A DNA stretch of 29,032 nt, from NCBI GenBank assembly GCA_965371225.1, contig CBDUXP010000051.1:1-29032 (forward strand). The letters are read 5' to 3'. The DNA comes from CBDUXP01 sp965371225 [NCBI: uncultured bacterium]. GTDB lineage: Bacteria; Abyssobacteria; SURF-5; CBDUXP01. Below, in pieces: positions 14,333 through 21,263 of this stretch (positions are counted from its first letter, which is position 1; each line of letters begins with the position of its first letter). The position numbers and the translations under genes are program-made. The notes beneath the pieces were generated by a model, which saw only the letters and a program-made list of their open reading frames with translations, was not told the DNA's origin and did not search any database.

Positions 14333-15673
14333 ATGCCCACCCTCGCTGAACATCCCACGGTTCGTGGATACCGGGAACGACACACGGACGCGCCCGACGC
14401 GCACCGGGGACGGCAACCACTCGACGCGGCGTGGCTGCGCACCCTCTGCCTAGAGGCTGGGGCGGATGACGTGGGCTTCGTGGATATCGACAGCCCGGAC
14501 CTGGGGGCGGAAGGGGCGAACATCCGGAAGGCGTTCCCCTATGCGCGCACGCTCATCAGCTTTGTGCGCCGCATGAACCGCGAGAATATCCGCCACCCGG
14601 CGCGCTCGCTGGCGAACCTGGAGTTCCACCACTCCGACGTGAATGAGGTGGCCCGCGATATCTGCCGCACCTTGGAGGGACACGACGTGCGCGCCGCGTA
14701 CAACGCGATGGGCTTTCCCATGGAGGCGGACCGCTGGCCGGAGCGGATGTGGGTCATCGCGCATAAGCCGGTCGCCATTGCGGCGGGGCTGGGCGTCATG
14801 GGGATTCACCGGAACGTGATCCATCCGACGTTCGGCAACTTCATCCTGCTCGGCACGGTGGTGCTCGACCGCGCCGTCACGGAACGGGCCGCCCCCCTGG
14901 ACTACAACCCCTGTCTCGAATGCAAACTCTGCATTGCTGCGTGTCCCGTCGGCGCCATCGGCTCCGACGGCCACTTCGACTTCGCGGCGTGTTACACGCA
15001 CAATTACCGCGAGTTCATGGGCGGGTTCGGCGACTGGGTGGAGAACATCGCGGAGAGCGGGAGCCGGGCCGAGTACCGCGCCCGCGTCTCGGACAGCGAG
15101 ACGGTGTCCATATGGCAGAGCCTGGCCTGGGGCTCCAACTACAAGGCGGCCTACTGCATGGCGGTCTGCCCCGCCGGGGCAGACGTGATCGGGCCGTTTC
15201 TCGAAAACCGAAAGCAATTTCTCACCGACGTGGTGACGCCGCTCCAGAAAAAGGAGGAGCCCGTGTACGTGATTCCGGACAGCGACGCGGAAGCGCACGT
15301 ACGGAAACGGTTTCCACACAAAACTATCCGACAGGTCGGGAGCGGCCTGCGCGCCAAGTCGGCGGCCGGGTTTTTCGGGGCCCTGCCCCTCGTCTTCAAC
15401 CGGCACAAGAGCGCGGGGCTGAACGCCACTTATCACTTCACGTTCACGGGTGCAGAAGAGTATGCCGGCACCGTCGTCATCCGGGACAAACACATGGACG
15501 TCCAGCAGGGGCACATCGGGAAAGCGGACCTCCACGTGACGGCCGATACGCACACCTGGCTCAAGTTCCTCGCTAAGGAACGCAACATCGCGTGGGCCAT
15601 CATCCGCCGCAAGATTCGGCTGAAGGGCTCCCCCAAGCTGCTGCTCGCCTTTGGCCGTTGCTTCCCGTCGTAG
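14333..15673 (+). CDS. 4Fe-4S reductase (reductive dehalogenase / QueG-like) fused to an SCP2-like domain
   Basis: 446 aa. Residues 40-180 resemble the domain before the clusters in epoxyqueuosine reductase and reductive dehalogenases. Cluster 1 ligands are Cys194, 197, 200 and 204 (CLECKLCIAACPVG). The second motif is only CMAVCP (Cys275, Cys279), so a second full 4Fe-4S set is partly degenerate or uses other cysteines such as Cys220. Residues from about 350 to the end look like a SCP2 sterol-carrier domain (ATYHFTFTGAEEYAGTV, ADLHVTADTHTWLKFL), which would bind a lipophilic substrate. No twin-arginine signal is seen, so it is cytoplasmic. AAGGAG sits 8 bases before the ATG. Control by the adjacent MarR protein is likely. 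Confidence 0.82.
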   Translation: MPTLAEHPTVRGYRERHTDAPDAHRGRQPLDAAWLRTLCLEAGADDVGFVDIDSPDLGAEGANIRKAFPYARTLISFVRRMNRENIRHPARSLANLEFHHSDVNEVARDICRTLEGHDVRAAYNAMGFPMEADRWPERMWVIAHKPVAIAAGLGVMGIHRNVIHPTFGNFILLGTVVLDRAVTERAAPLDYNPCLECKLCIAACPVGAIGSDGHFDFAACYTHNYREFMGGFGDWVENIAESGSRAEYRARVSDSETVSIWQSLAWGSNYKAAYCMAVCPAGADVIGPFLENRKQFLTDVVTPLQKKEEPVYVIPDSDAEAHVRKRFPHKTIRQVGSGLRAKSAAGFFGALPLVFNRHKSAGLNATYHFTFTGAEEYAGTVVIRDKHMDVQQGHIGKADLHVTADTHTWLKFLAKERNIAWAIIRRKIRLKGSPKLLLAFGRCFPS

Positions 15674-15806
15674 TCGCCTAGGCCGCGCAGCATGCAGGGC
15701 GGGGCGGGGAATGGTGCAGGCATTTTGCACGGGACGATGAAATCCCTAGTATGGAGGGCGCTGCGGGGCGTTCTGGCCCTGAGTGGGCTGGCCCGGAGGA
15801 GGGCGC

Positions 15807-16727
15807 ATGCGGGCACACCGACCGTGGGGGTTCACACTGGTTGAACTCCTGGTGGTGATCGCCATTTTCGGCATCCTGGCGGCGTTTCTCTTGACGGCGT
15901 TGACCAAGGCGCGGGAGAATGCGCGCCGGTCGGCGTGCGTGAGCAACCTGCGGCAGCTTGGGGTCGTCCTGCACCTCTACGCGAACGAAAACCGCGACCG
16001 CTATCCCACCCTGGACGACCGGCCGAACAATTACATGCTCGACGGCAGCGCGATCTTCCCGGAGTTCTTGTCGAACGTGAACGTGCTGGGGTGCCCGTCC
16101 TCGCCGGGGTTCGATCCCAGACAGAGCTTCCGCTTGGCCTCAGGCCCCACGGAGTGGCATGCGGGTATGCAGCTTGGCGATCCGCACCCCGATTGCGTCA
16201 CGATGGTGTCGTATTCGTATTCCGCCTCGGTCGTCCTCAGTAATTCGAACATGATCGCGGGATTTGAGGCCCTTCAGATCGGCGGCCTGGAGTGGTCGAA
16301 CAACTACGTCGTGAGCGCGTTCGGGCGGCCGGTCAATGCGTGGCGACACTTCTCCGGCAACCTGGCATCCTACGGCTTCACGGGCTCGGGCAACGCGGAT
16401 GGGGATATTCTCTATCGGTTGAGCAGTGGGGTTGACCGGTTGCTCCTGTCAGACATGAACGTGGCCCAAGTTGGCGCCGGCGGTGGGTTGAGCGGCGAGG
16501 CCGCGTCCACGGTCCCGGTCCTGTGGGACTTGATCTCGACGAACCTGCGGGACTTTGCGCACCTGCCCGCGGGACAGAACATCCTGTACCTGGATGGGCA
16601 TGTGGACTTTGTGCGGTACACCCGGTCGAACACGCGGTTTCCGTCCACCCCGCTGTATGCGACCGTCCGAGGGGGCGCCCCGATGGCACAAGGCGGGCCC
16701 GAGGTCCCCTGGGGGGATTGTCCCTGA
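15807..16727 (+). CDS. Prepilin-type protein of the DUF1559 / H-X9-DG class
   Basis: 306 aa from the ATG at 15807, preceded by GGAGGAGGG. The type IV prepilin signal is [18 protein letters not shown]: cleavage after Gly8, Phe9 methylated, Glu at +5, then one hydrophobic helix. [20 protein letters not shown] is the standard pseudopilin continuation. Near the C-terminus [15 protein letters not shown] matches the DG end of the H-X9-DG motif. Proteins of this type occur in large numbers in Planctomycetota, Armatimonadota, Verrucomicrobiota and relatives, usually as single genes of unknown role at the cell surface. No secretion or pilus assembly genes are nearby. Confidence 0.85.
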   Translation: MRAHRPWGFTLVELLVVIAIFGILAAFLLTALTKARENARRSACVSNLRQLGVVLHLYANENRDRYPTLDDRPNNYMLDGSAIFPEFLSNVNVLGCPSSPGFDPRQSFRLASGPTEWHAGMQLGDPHPDCVTMVSYSYSASVVLSNSNMIAGFEALQIGGLEWSNNYVVSAFGRPVNAWRHFSGNLASYGFTGSGNADGDILYRLSSGVDRLLLSDMNVAQVGAGGGLSGEAASTVPVLWDLISTNLRDFAHLPAGQNILYLDGHVDFVRYTRSNTRFPSTPLYATVRGGAPMAQGGPEVPWGDCP

Positions 16728-16773
16728 GTCCGCTGCGACCGAGCGGGGATTTCTTTCGGGCGCGCGGTCGGGA

Positions 16774-17610
16774 TCAGCCCCGGGGTGGGCCTTTGCGGAG
16801 GCGGGCGCGGGCGTCGTCGAGGGTAACGCCCCACGGCATACAGGACTCGACCCACCAGGTCGCGCCGACCTCGGCATAGGCGTTCGGCATGGCCATGTCT
16901 TGACCATCGGTCGTCATTCCGCATTGGACGAACTCGAACAGGCCGTCGCCTTCCCGGTGCTCGTTCACGTACGCCACCAAGTCGCGGAATTCGTCCGGCG
17001 AAATCGTACCGCCCTCCAAGGGGTCCTTCGCCATGGGCACCACGCCGTCCCACCGCGCCGCCCGGCGGAAGGGTTTCTTGAACGGCCAGGTGCCCGCCAC
17101 CCAGATGGGAATGCGGGGGCGTTGCACGGGCGGACCGAACCCTTCCGTCGCAGCGGTGTAGTGGTCGCCCTTGTGCTCGACGGGCTCGCCGCTCCAGAGC
17201 GCATCGAGCAGGGTGAGTCCTTCGTCGAGCATGGCGCCGCGCACTTTCGGATCGCCCTCGTCGCCGAACGCGGTGTACTCCGGGATGCCGGGGTAGCCGG
17301 CCCCGGCGCCGAAGATCAACCGGCCACCCGACAGATGATCGAGCGTGGCGGTCTCCCGCGCGAGCTTTGCGATGCGGCGGCGCGGGACGGGCGTCACCAT
17401 CGTGCCGATGCGCAGGCGTTCCGTTTGCATGGCCATGGCCGCCAGCGCGACCCAGGGATCCGCGGTGGGTTCGCTGCGCCGGAAGATTTCGATGTGGTCC
17501 CACAGGAAGAACCCGTCCCATCCGGCCACTTCCGCGTCGCGCGCCAGGTCGGCGAGGGCGCGCGCGTCTCCCCCGATCCCGAAATTGGGAATGATGTATC
17601 CGTATTGCAT
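16774..17610 (-). CDS. LLM class flavin- or F420-dependent oxidoreductase
   Basis: 278 aa with a bacterial-luciferase-type TIM barrel. Characteristic blocks are MQYGYIIPNFGIGGDARALA, the GWDGFFLWDHI strand, RLRIGTMVTPVPRRR, LSGGRLIFGAGAGYPGIPEY with the family GAGxG, and a C-terminal PWGVTLDDARARL. I chose the ATG at 17608-17610; the longer open frame is degenerate repeat sequence. It is divergent from the PaaI-type gene. A deazaflavin-type oxidoreductase at 19145 suggests that F420 may be used in this organism, but FMN cannot be excluded. A copy of its 3' end lies at 13569-13640. Confidence 0.88.
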   Translation of the reverse strand: MQYGYIIPNFGIGGDARALADLARDAEVAGWDGFFLWDHIEIFRRSEPTADPWVALAAMAMQTERLRIGTMVTPVPRRRIAKLARETATLDHLSGGRLIFGAGAGYPGIPEYTAFGDEGDPKVRGAMLDEGLTLLDALWSGEPVEHKGDHYTAATEGFGPPVQRPRIPIWVAGTWPFKKPFRRAARWDGVVPMAKDPLEGGTISPDEFRDLVAYVNEHREGDGLFEFVQCGMTTDGQDMAMPNAYAEVGATWWVESCMPWGVTLDDARARLRKGPPRG

Positions 17611-17728
17611 CGGGACAGTGTATCCGCCCACCCACGGCCATTGCCTTGTGTAAACGGATTCACCGCTTGAGGCAGGCTGCTTGCCCGCACCGGTGGCCGG
17701 TGGATACCCTTTGATCCGGAGGAAGATC

Positions 17729-18178
17729 ATGGAGCGACGTTTGAGCTTTCAGCAACAATTCTTTCCGGACGGCGAGTGCTTCGGCTGCGGGCCGAAGAAC
17801 GCCGCAGGACTGTCAATCGAAAGCTTCCCGACTGGTGATGGTGAGATGGTGTGCGACTGGACCCCCCGGCCGGAACACACGAACGGTGGGGGTGCCGTGT
17901 GCGGCGGCGTGCTGGGTAGCATTCTGGATTGCCATGCAGCGGCGATGGGGGCTCACGCGCTTTCGGAACGCGACGGCATGTACGCGTTTGGAGTCACCAA
18001 GGAGTTCACGATCCAATTCCTCCGTCCCGCGCCCATGGAACCGATGCGCCTCGTTGCCAAGGTGACCGAACTCCGCAGTCGAAGCGCGGCCGTGGAGGCG
18101 ACGGCGGCCGTGAACGGCGAAGTCTGCGCCCGGTTCAGCGGCGTCTTCGTGGTCCCGCGCCAAGCCGCATCCGCCTAG
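17729..18178 (+). CDS. PaaI-type hotdog-fold thioesterase
   Basis: 149 aa from the ATG at 17729, with GGAGG 7 bases upstream. CFGCGPKNAAGL near the N-terminus and GGAVCGGVLGSILDCHAAAM in the middle match the PaaI / YbgC-like thioesterase family, where the Asp in the long helix (SILDCHA) is the usual catalytic acid. TKEFTIQFLRPAPMEP is the following beta strand. Such enzymes hydrolyse acyl-CoA esters, often aromatic ones; the substrate is not predictable. It is separated from the divergent oxidoreductase gene by about 120 bases that contain degenerate repeat traces. Confidence 0.85.
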   Translation: MERRLSFQQQFFPDGECFGCGPKNAAGLSIESFPTGDGEMVCDWTPRPEHTNGGGAVCGGVLGSILDCHAAAMGAHALSERDGMYAFGVTKEFTIQFLRPAPMEPMRLVAKVTELRSRSAAVEATAAVNGEVCARFSGVFVVPRQAASA

Positions 18179-18269
18179 CGCGACCGAATCGCCCACCCCC
18201 ACTGCCTGCCTGAGCGCGCGGGTATGGGCTGGTTGCCCGGGTCAGGCCGCCCGCGATAGGCTCGGCAGC

Positions 18270-19046
18270 TTGAGCCACGCAGAACACGACGCGCTCCGGC
18301 GCAGCTTCGATGACGCGGCCGACGCGTACGCCCGGGTGCGCCCGGGCTACCCGCCGGCGCTCTTCGATGGCCTGGCCGAACTGGGCGGGCTCTCGCGCGA
18401 CGCACGCGTGCTCGAGATCGGGTGTGGCACCGGGCAAGCGACCCGCGACCTGGCACGGCGCTGGCGCGTGGTCGCGGTTGAACTCGGCGAGCGGCTCGCG
18501 GCGGGCGCCCGGCGCGAACTCGCGGACCTGCCCGACGTGGAGATCGTCACCGCCGACTTCGATCAGTGGGCCGATCCGCGCACCTTCGATGCGGTGTTCG
18601 CGGCGACGGCCTACCACTGGCTCGACCCCGCGCACCGGGCGACGCGCTGCGCCGCGCGCCTTCGCGCCGCGGGGGCGCTGGCCATCGTCACCAGTTGGCA
18701 CGACGTCGAAGGCGATGCGTTCTGGTCCCAGGTCCAACCATTCTACGCGCGCTGGTCACCGCCGGACGTTCCCACGCCGAACATGCCCGACCTCCCCGCC
18801 GAACTCGCGGCCTGCGGCGCCTTCGAGAACGTGACCGAGCGCGCGTATCCGTTCGCGATCCGCCTGGACGCGGACGACTACCTCGCCCTGCTCGACACCT
18901 TCTCCGGGCACCGGATCATGGACCGGGAACCCAAGCGCCGGCTCTACGCCGCGATCCACGACCGCATCAGCGCGCAGCCCGGCGGCACCGTCGAACGCCC
19001 GTACGGTTGCCGGCTCACCGTCGCGCGCCGCACCGACGGCGGGTGA
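18270..19046 (+). CDS. SAM-dependent class I methyltransferase
   Basis: 258 aa. Motif I is VLEIGCGTGQATRDLA at about residue 47, the acidic end of beta-2 is VVAVELGERLA, and motif post-I/II is FDAVFAATAYHWLDPAHRAT, which is typical of the Methyltransf_11/25 small-molecule group. The C-terminal part (YPFAIRLDADDYLALLDTF) matches the substrate lid of this subfamily. The start is a TTG at 18270-18272 giving the common N-terminus SHAEHDALRRSFDDAADAY; its ribosome binding site is weak. Substrate unknown. Confidence 0.85.
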   Translation: MSHAEHDALRRSFDDAADAYARVRPGYPPALFDGLAELGGLSRDARVLEIGCGTGQATRDLARRWRVVAVELGERLAAGARRELADLPDVEIVTADFDQWADPRTFDAVFAATAYHWLDPAHRATRCAARLRAAGALAIVTSWHDVEGDAFWSQVQPFYARWSPPDVPTPNMPDLPAELAACGAFENVTERAYPFAIRLDADDYLALLDTFSGHRIMDREPKRRLYAAIHDRISAQPGGTVERPYGCRLTVARRTDGG

Positions 19047-19080
19047 CGGCGGCGGCATGATAGCCTGTGGCACCCGCAAG

Positions 19081-19138
19081 GCGGCCGGTTGCGCCGCAGG
19101 CGCAGAGGCAGGCTGTCCGGCCGGGCGACTACAAGGAG
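19081..19138 (+). repeat. Dispersed hairpin repeat, copy R5
   Basis: Stem TGCGCC-GCA-GGCGCA, then GAGGCAGGCTGTCCGGCCGGGCGACTACAAGGA. Its terminal TACAAGGAGA is the ribosome binding site of the gene that starts at 19145. Confidence 0.8.
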
Positions 19139-19144
19139 AGACTC

Positions 19145-19606
19145 ATGAGCGAATTCAGCGTGCCGACACACTTACCCGACTGGATTGCCGACCACGTCAA
19201 GCTCTACCTGGACAGCGGCGGCACTGAGGGCCACATGTGGGATTCGTCGGCCCTGGGCGGCCCCGGCGTGTTGCCGTGCCTCCTGATTGCGGCCAAGGGG
19301 CGCAAGACGGGCAAGACGACCACCCTGCCCCTGCTCTATGGCGAGACCGACGGCGGGTACGTGATCGTGGCGAGCCGCGGCGGCGCCCCGCAGCATCCCG
19401 GGTGGTACCTGAACCTCATGGCCCACCCGGAGATCACGATTCAAGTGGGCACGGAGCAATTGCAGGTCAAGGCGCGGGACACCACCGGCGACGAACGGGA
19501 CACGTTGTGGAACCAGATGGCGGAGTTGTATCCGCCGTACAATGACTATCAAGCGAGCACCGAGCGCCGGATTCCCGTGCTCGTCCTGGAACCGCGCGCC
19601 GCCTGA
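19145..19606 (+). CDS. Nitroreductase/deazaflavin-dependent oxidoreductase (DUF385-type)
   Basis: 153 aa. The block LLIAAKGRKTGKTTTLPLLY followed by GGYVIVASRGGAPQHPGWYLN and PEITIQVGTEQLQVKARD matches the F420-dependent Ddn-like family (split beta-barrel flavin/F420 binding). These enzymes reduce nitroaromatics, quinones or other substrates with F420H2. The ATG at 19145 is served by AAGGAG, which is the end of hairpin repeat R5; the gene has no other visible signal. It sits between the methyltransferase and a small membrane protein with no obvious operon link. Confidence 0.85.
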   Translation: MSEFSVPTHLPDWIADHVKLYLDSGGTEGHMWDSSALGGPGVLPCLLIAAKGRKTGKTTTLPLLYGETDGGYVIVASRGGAPQHPGWYLNLMAHPEITIQVGTEQLQVKARDTTGDERDTLWNQMAELYPPYNDYQASTERRIPVLVLEPRAA

Positions 19607-19623
19607 TCGCCCCGCCCGCCGGG

Positions 19624-19660
19624 CCCGCCGCGGGCGGACACACAGGTCCGCCCCTACCCA
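19624..19660. repeat. Inverted repeat, GGGCGGAC type, copy 2
   Basis: GGGCGGAC-ACACAG-GTCCGCCC, an 8-bp stem, followed by CCTACC. It lies 18 bases after the stop of the DUF385-type gene and resembles the element at 67-100. Confidence 0.65.
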
Positions 19661-19691
19661 GGCCCCGCCCGTTCTTGCCGGTTATTCACTC

Positions 19692-19755
19692 CGCGTTCTT
19701 GGCGCCTTGGCGGTTCAGGTAATCCGTGTTCATCTGTGTTCATCCGTGGTTTCAA
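19692..19755. repeat. 'ttcttggcgccttggcggtt' plus 'atccgtgttcatctgtg' repeats
   Basis: Two adjacent dispersed repeats: CGTTCTTGGCGCCTTGGCGG (19694-19713), then AATCCGTGTTCATCTGTGTT and CATCCGTGGTTTC (19721-19753). The second recurs at 24221-24252 and the first at 10430-10665. Both are common in large environmental genomes. Confidence 0.65.
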
Positions 19756-19756
19756 T

Positions 19757-19817
19757 CTTGGAGCCGCCCGGCCCGGCATCCCGCTCTGGCCCAGGGGGCC
19801 AACCGCGGTCCCGCTTC
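19757..19817 (-). repeat. Dispersed hairpin repeat, copy R9
   Basis: On the minus strand: GCGGTTGGCCC-CCT-GGGCCAGAG, then CGGGATGCCGGGCCGGGCGG and CTCCAAGA. The stem is TGGCCC/GGGCCA, different from every other copy yet fully paired. Confidence 0.75.
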
Positions 19818-19863
19818 TTCGCCGAAAGGCTTGCCTGTAGAATGACCGGTAGGAGACCGCACC

Positions 19864-20298
19864 ATGTTCATGATCGACTATAAAGACGTGGGGTGGCGGT
19901 ACTGGTTCCTCACCGTGCTGCTGTTAACGGCCGGCGTGCTGGGCAACCCCATCGCGTTCCAAATCGCGATCGGCCTCACCGTCGTCCACCTCGTGCACTT
20001 CGTCCTGCGTAACGGGAGCGTGACCGCGTTCCCGGTGCAGGTGCGGGCCGCGTACTTGCTTCTGCTGGTCGTCGCCTATGCCGAGCCGCTCCGCCTGCTG
20101 TACTGGATTCCCACGATCGGCACGTGGGCGCTCGTCTCAGTTGGCTATTGCACGATGGCGCGCGTCGTATCGCTCCTGCCGTGGAATCGCGACGAACCGT
20201 TGTCCCTCGCTCTCGTGAAGCGCACGTTCCTCTCGCGACCGGTGCGCGGCAGCCTGATGCAGACCCCTCTCGGGTCGCAGCCCGCCGCCACCCAGTAG
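19864..20298 (+). CDS. Small integral membrane protein, unknown function
   Basis: 144 aa with four hydrophobic helices: FLTVLLLTAGVLG, FQIAIGLTVVHLVHFVL, AAYLLLLVVAYAEPL and the segment around IPTIGTWALVSVGYCTMA. A charged C-terminal tail of about 40 residues follows. GGTAGGAG lies 8-10 bases before the ATG. I do not recognise a named family. The stop codon TAG is the first part of the palindromic repeat at 20295-20331, so the present C-terminus may have been created when that repeat arrived. Confidence 0.75.
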   Translation: MFMIDYKDVGWRYWFLTVLLLTAGVLGNPIAFQIAIGLTVVHLVHFVLRNGSVTAFPVQVRAAYLLLLVVAYAEPLRLLYWIPTIGTWALVSVGYCTMARVVSLLPWNRDEPLSLALVKRTFLSRPVRGSLMQTPLGSQPAATQ

Positions 20299-20331
20299 GG
20301 GCGCGATTCATCGCGCCCACGTAGGGCACGG
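20295..20331. repeat. Palindromic repeat GGGCGCGAT type, copy 1
   Basis: GTAGG then GGGCGCGAT-TC-ATCGCGCCC (9-bp perfect stem), then ACGTAGGGCACGG. A second copy is at 23979-24016. It could act as a transcript-end hairpin although no T-run follows. Confidence 0.7.
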
Positions 20332-20391
20332 ATGGCAATCAGGGCCCTCCCCATTGCGCCCCCACGGGATGTGCGCCGGCTCGCGTGGCCC

Positions 20392-20832
20392 TTACGTTTC
20401 GAGTTCACACGGTGGAGCAACGGCTTCCGGAGTTCCCCGTCCCGTTTCAACAAGCAGCCGTAGGCTTTCCAAGAAGTAGGCCCAGCTCATCCCACAATCG
20501 CGGTAAATGTCGGTCGCCTCGGACCAGCCGGAGTGATCGAAGCGAACAATGGTCTTCGACTCACACCGTTCGAAGGCAAAGCGGATTTCCGTTTGCGCCC
20601 ATATACCCTCGTCACTGATGCAGCGCCAGACAATTTCTGAGTTGGATGTCATCGTCGTTACGTCGAAACGCGTGGAGCCCTCGGGGAAATGCAGCGTCAG
20701 GATATGCCCCGGCGCGTACTCTTCCGCGCTCGCTCGCGTAAACCATGCGGCAATGCCAGCGAGCGTGGCGACCCGGCGGTACACGACCTCCACGTCGCCC
20801 TCAACTCGAATAAGAAACGCGATGTCAAGCAT
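20392..20832 (-). CDS. SRPBCC / AHSA1-type START-fold protein
   Basis: 146 aa. The N-terminal IRVEGDVEVVYRRVATLAGI and AAWFT match the start of the AHSA1 (activator of Hsp90 ATPase-like) family, and the C-terminal helix begins MSWAYFLESLRLLVETGRG, also as in that family. Between them, FDHSGWSEATDIYRDCGMSW is the typical last strand and helix junction. Such proteins bind hydrophobic ligands in a helix-grip cavity; functions vary. GGAGGGATA lies before the ATG at 20830-20832. It stands alone, with repeats on its downstream side. Confidence 0.85.
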   Translation of the reverse strand: MLDIAFLIRVEGDVEVVYRRVATLAGIAAWFTRASAEEYAPGHILTLHFPEGSTRFDVTTMTSNSEIVWRCISDEGIWAQTEIRFAFERCESKTIVRFDHSGWSEATDIYRDCGMSWAYFLESLRLLVETGRGTPEAVAPPCELET

Positions 20833-20948
20833 AGGACATATCCCTCCAACGACTGTGCAGGGACCAGTATACGTCGACTAGTCCAGGGAGACGCCTTCCA
20901 GATTGCTCGCGGATTCCGGGGGTCGTGCGCGCAGGCGCGGGCGCTCGC

Positions 20949-21164
20949 TCAGGCGATGCGTGCGTGCGTCTTGAGAAACCCGAGTCCCTGCTCCGTGATG
21001 TGCACCATCCGCTCCCGCCGCTGCACGAAGCGCGCGTCCACCGCGTCTTCCCAGATCGGGAGGCGGGGGCAGGACGTCCGCCACGCCTCCATCACGTCCG
21101 TGTACCGTCTCGGCTCAGCCGCAATCCATTCCAGAAGGTCGAGCACCAGCGCTTCGTTTTCCAT
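20949..21164 (-). CDS. Small winged-helix-like protein
   Basis: 71 aa. The order is a helix (ENEALVLDLLEWIAAEPR), a second helix with YTDVMEAWRTSCPRL, IWEDAVDARFVQR, and then a strand pair ending VHITEQGLGFLKTHA, where TEQGLGFL resembles the wing of helix-turn-helix proteins. I know similar short proteins from other genomes as uncharacterised ORFs; DNA binding is inferred only from this layout. It shares a strand with the SRPBCC gene and the histidine kinase gene but the gaps of over 100 bases argue against tight coupling. Confidence 0.65.
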   Translation of the reverse strand: MENEALVLDLLEWIAAEPRRYTDVMEAWRTSCPRLPIWEDAVDARFVQRRERMVHITEQGLGFLKTHARIA

Positions 21165-21263
21165 CTGTTAGCCCGCGATCGCCAGGTAGAATTTCTCACC
21201 GGAACACAGGCAATTATCCTACCAGGCCCACACGTTTGACCGTGGGGCGGCAGAGTGCGAACG

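Noticed and set aside
20295-20331. Rho-independent terminator
   Set aside because: The stem is strong but no T-run follows and the same element occurs elsewhere away from a gene end, so it is listed as a repeat.
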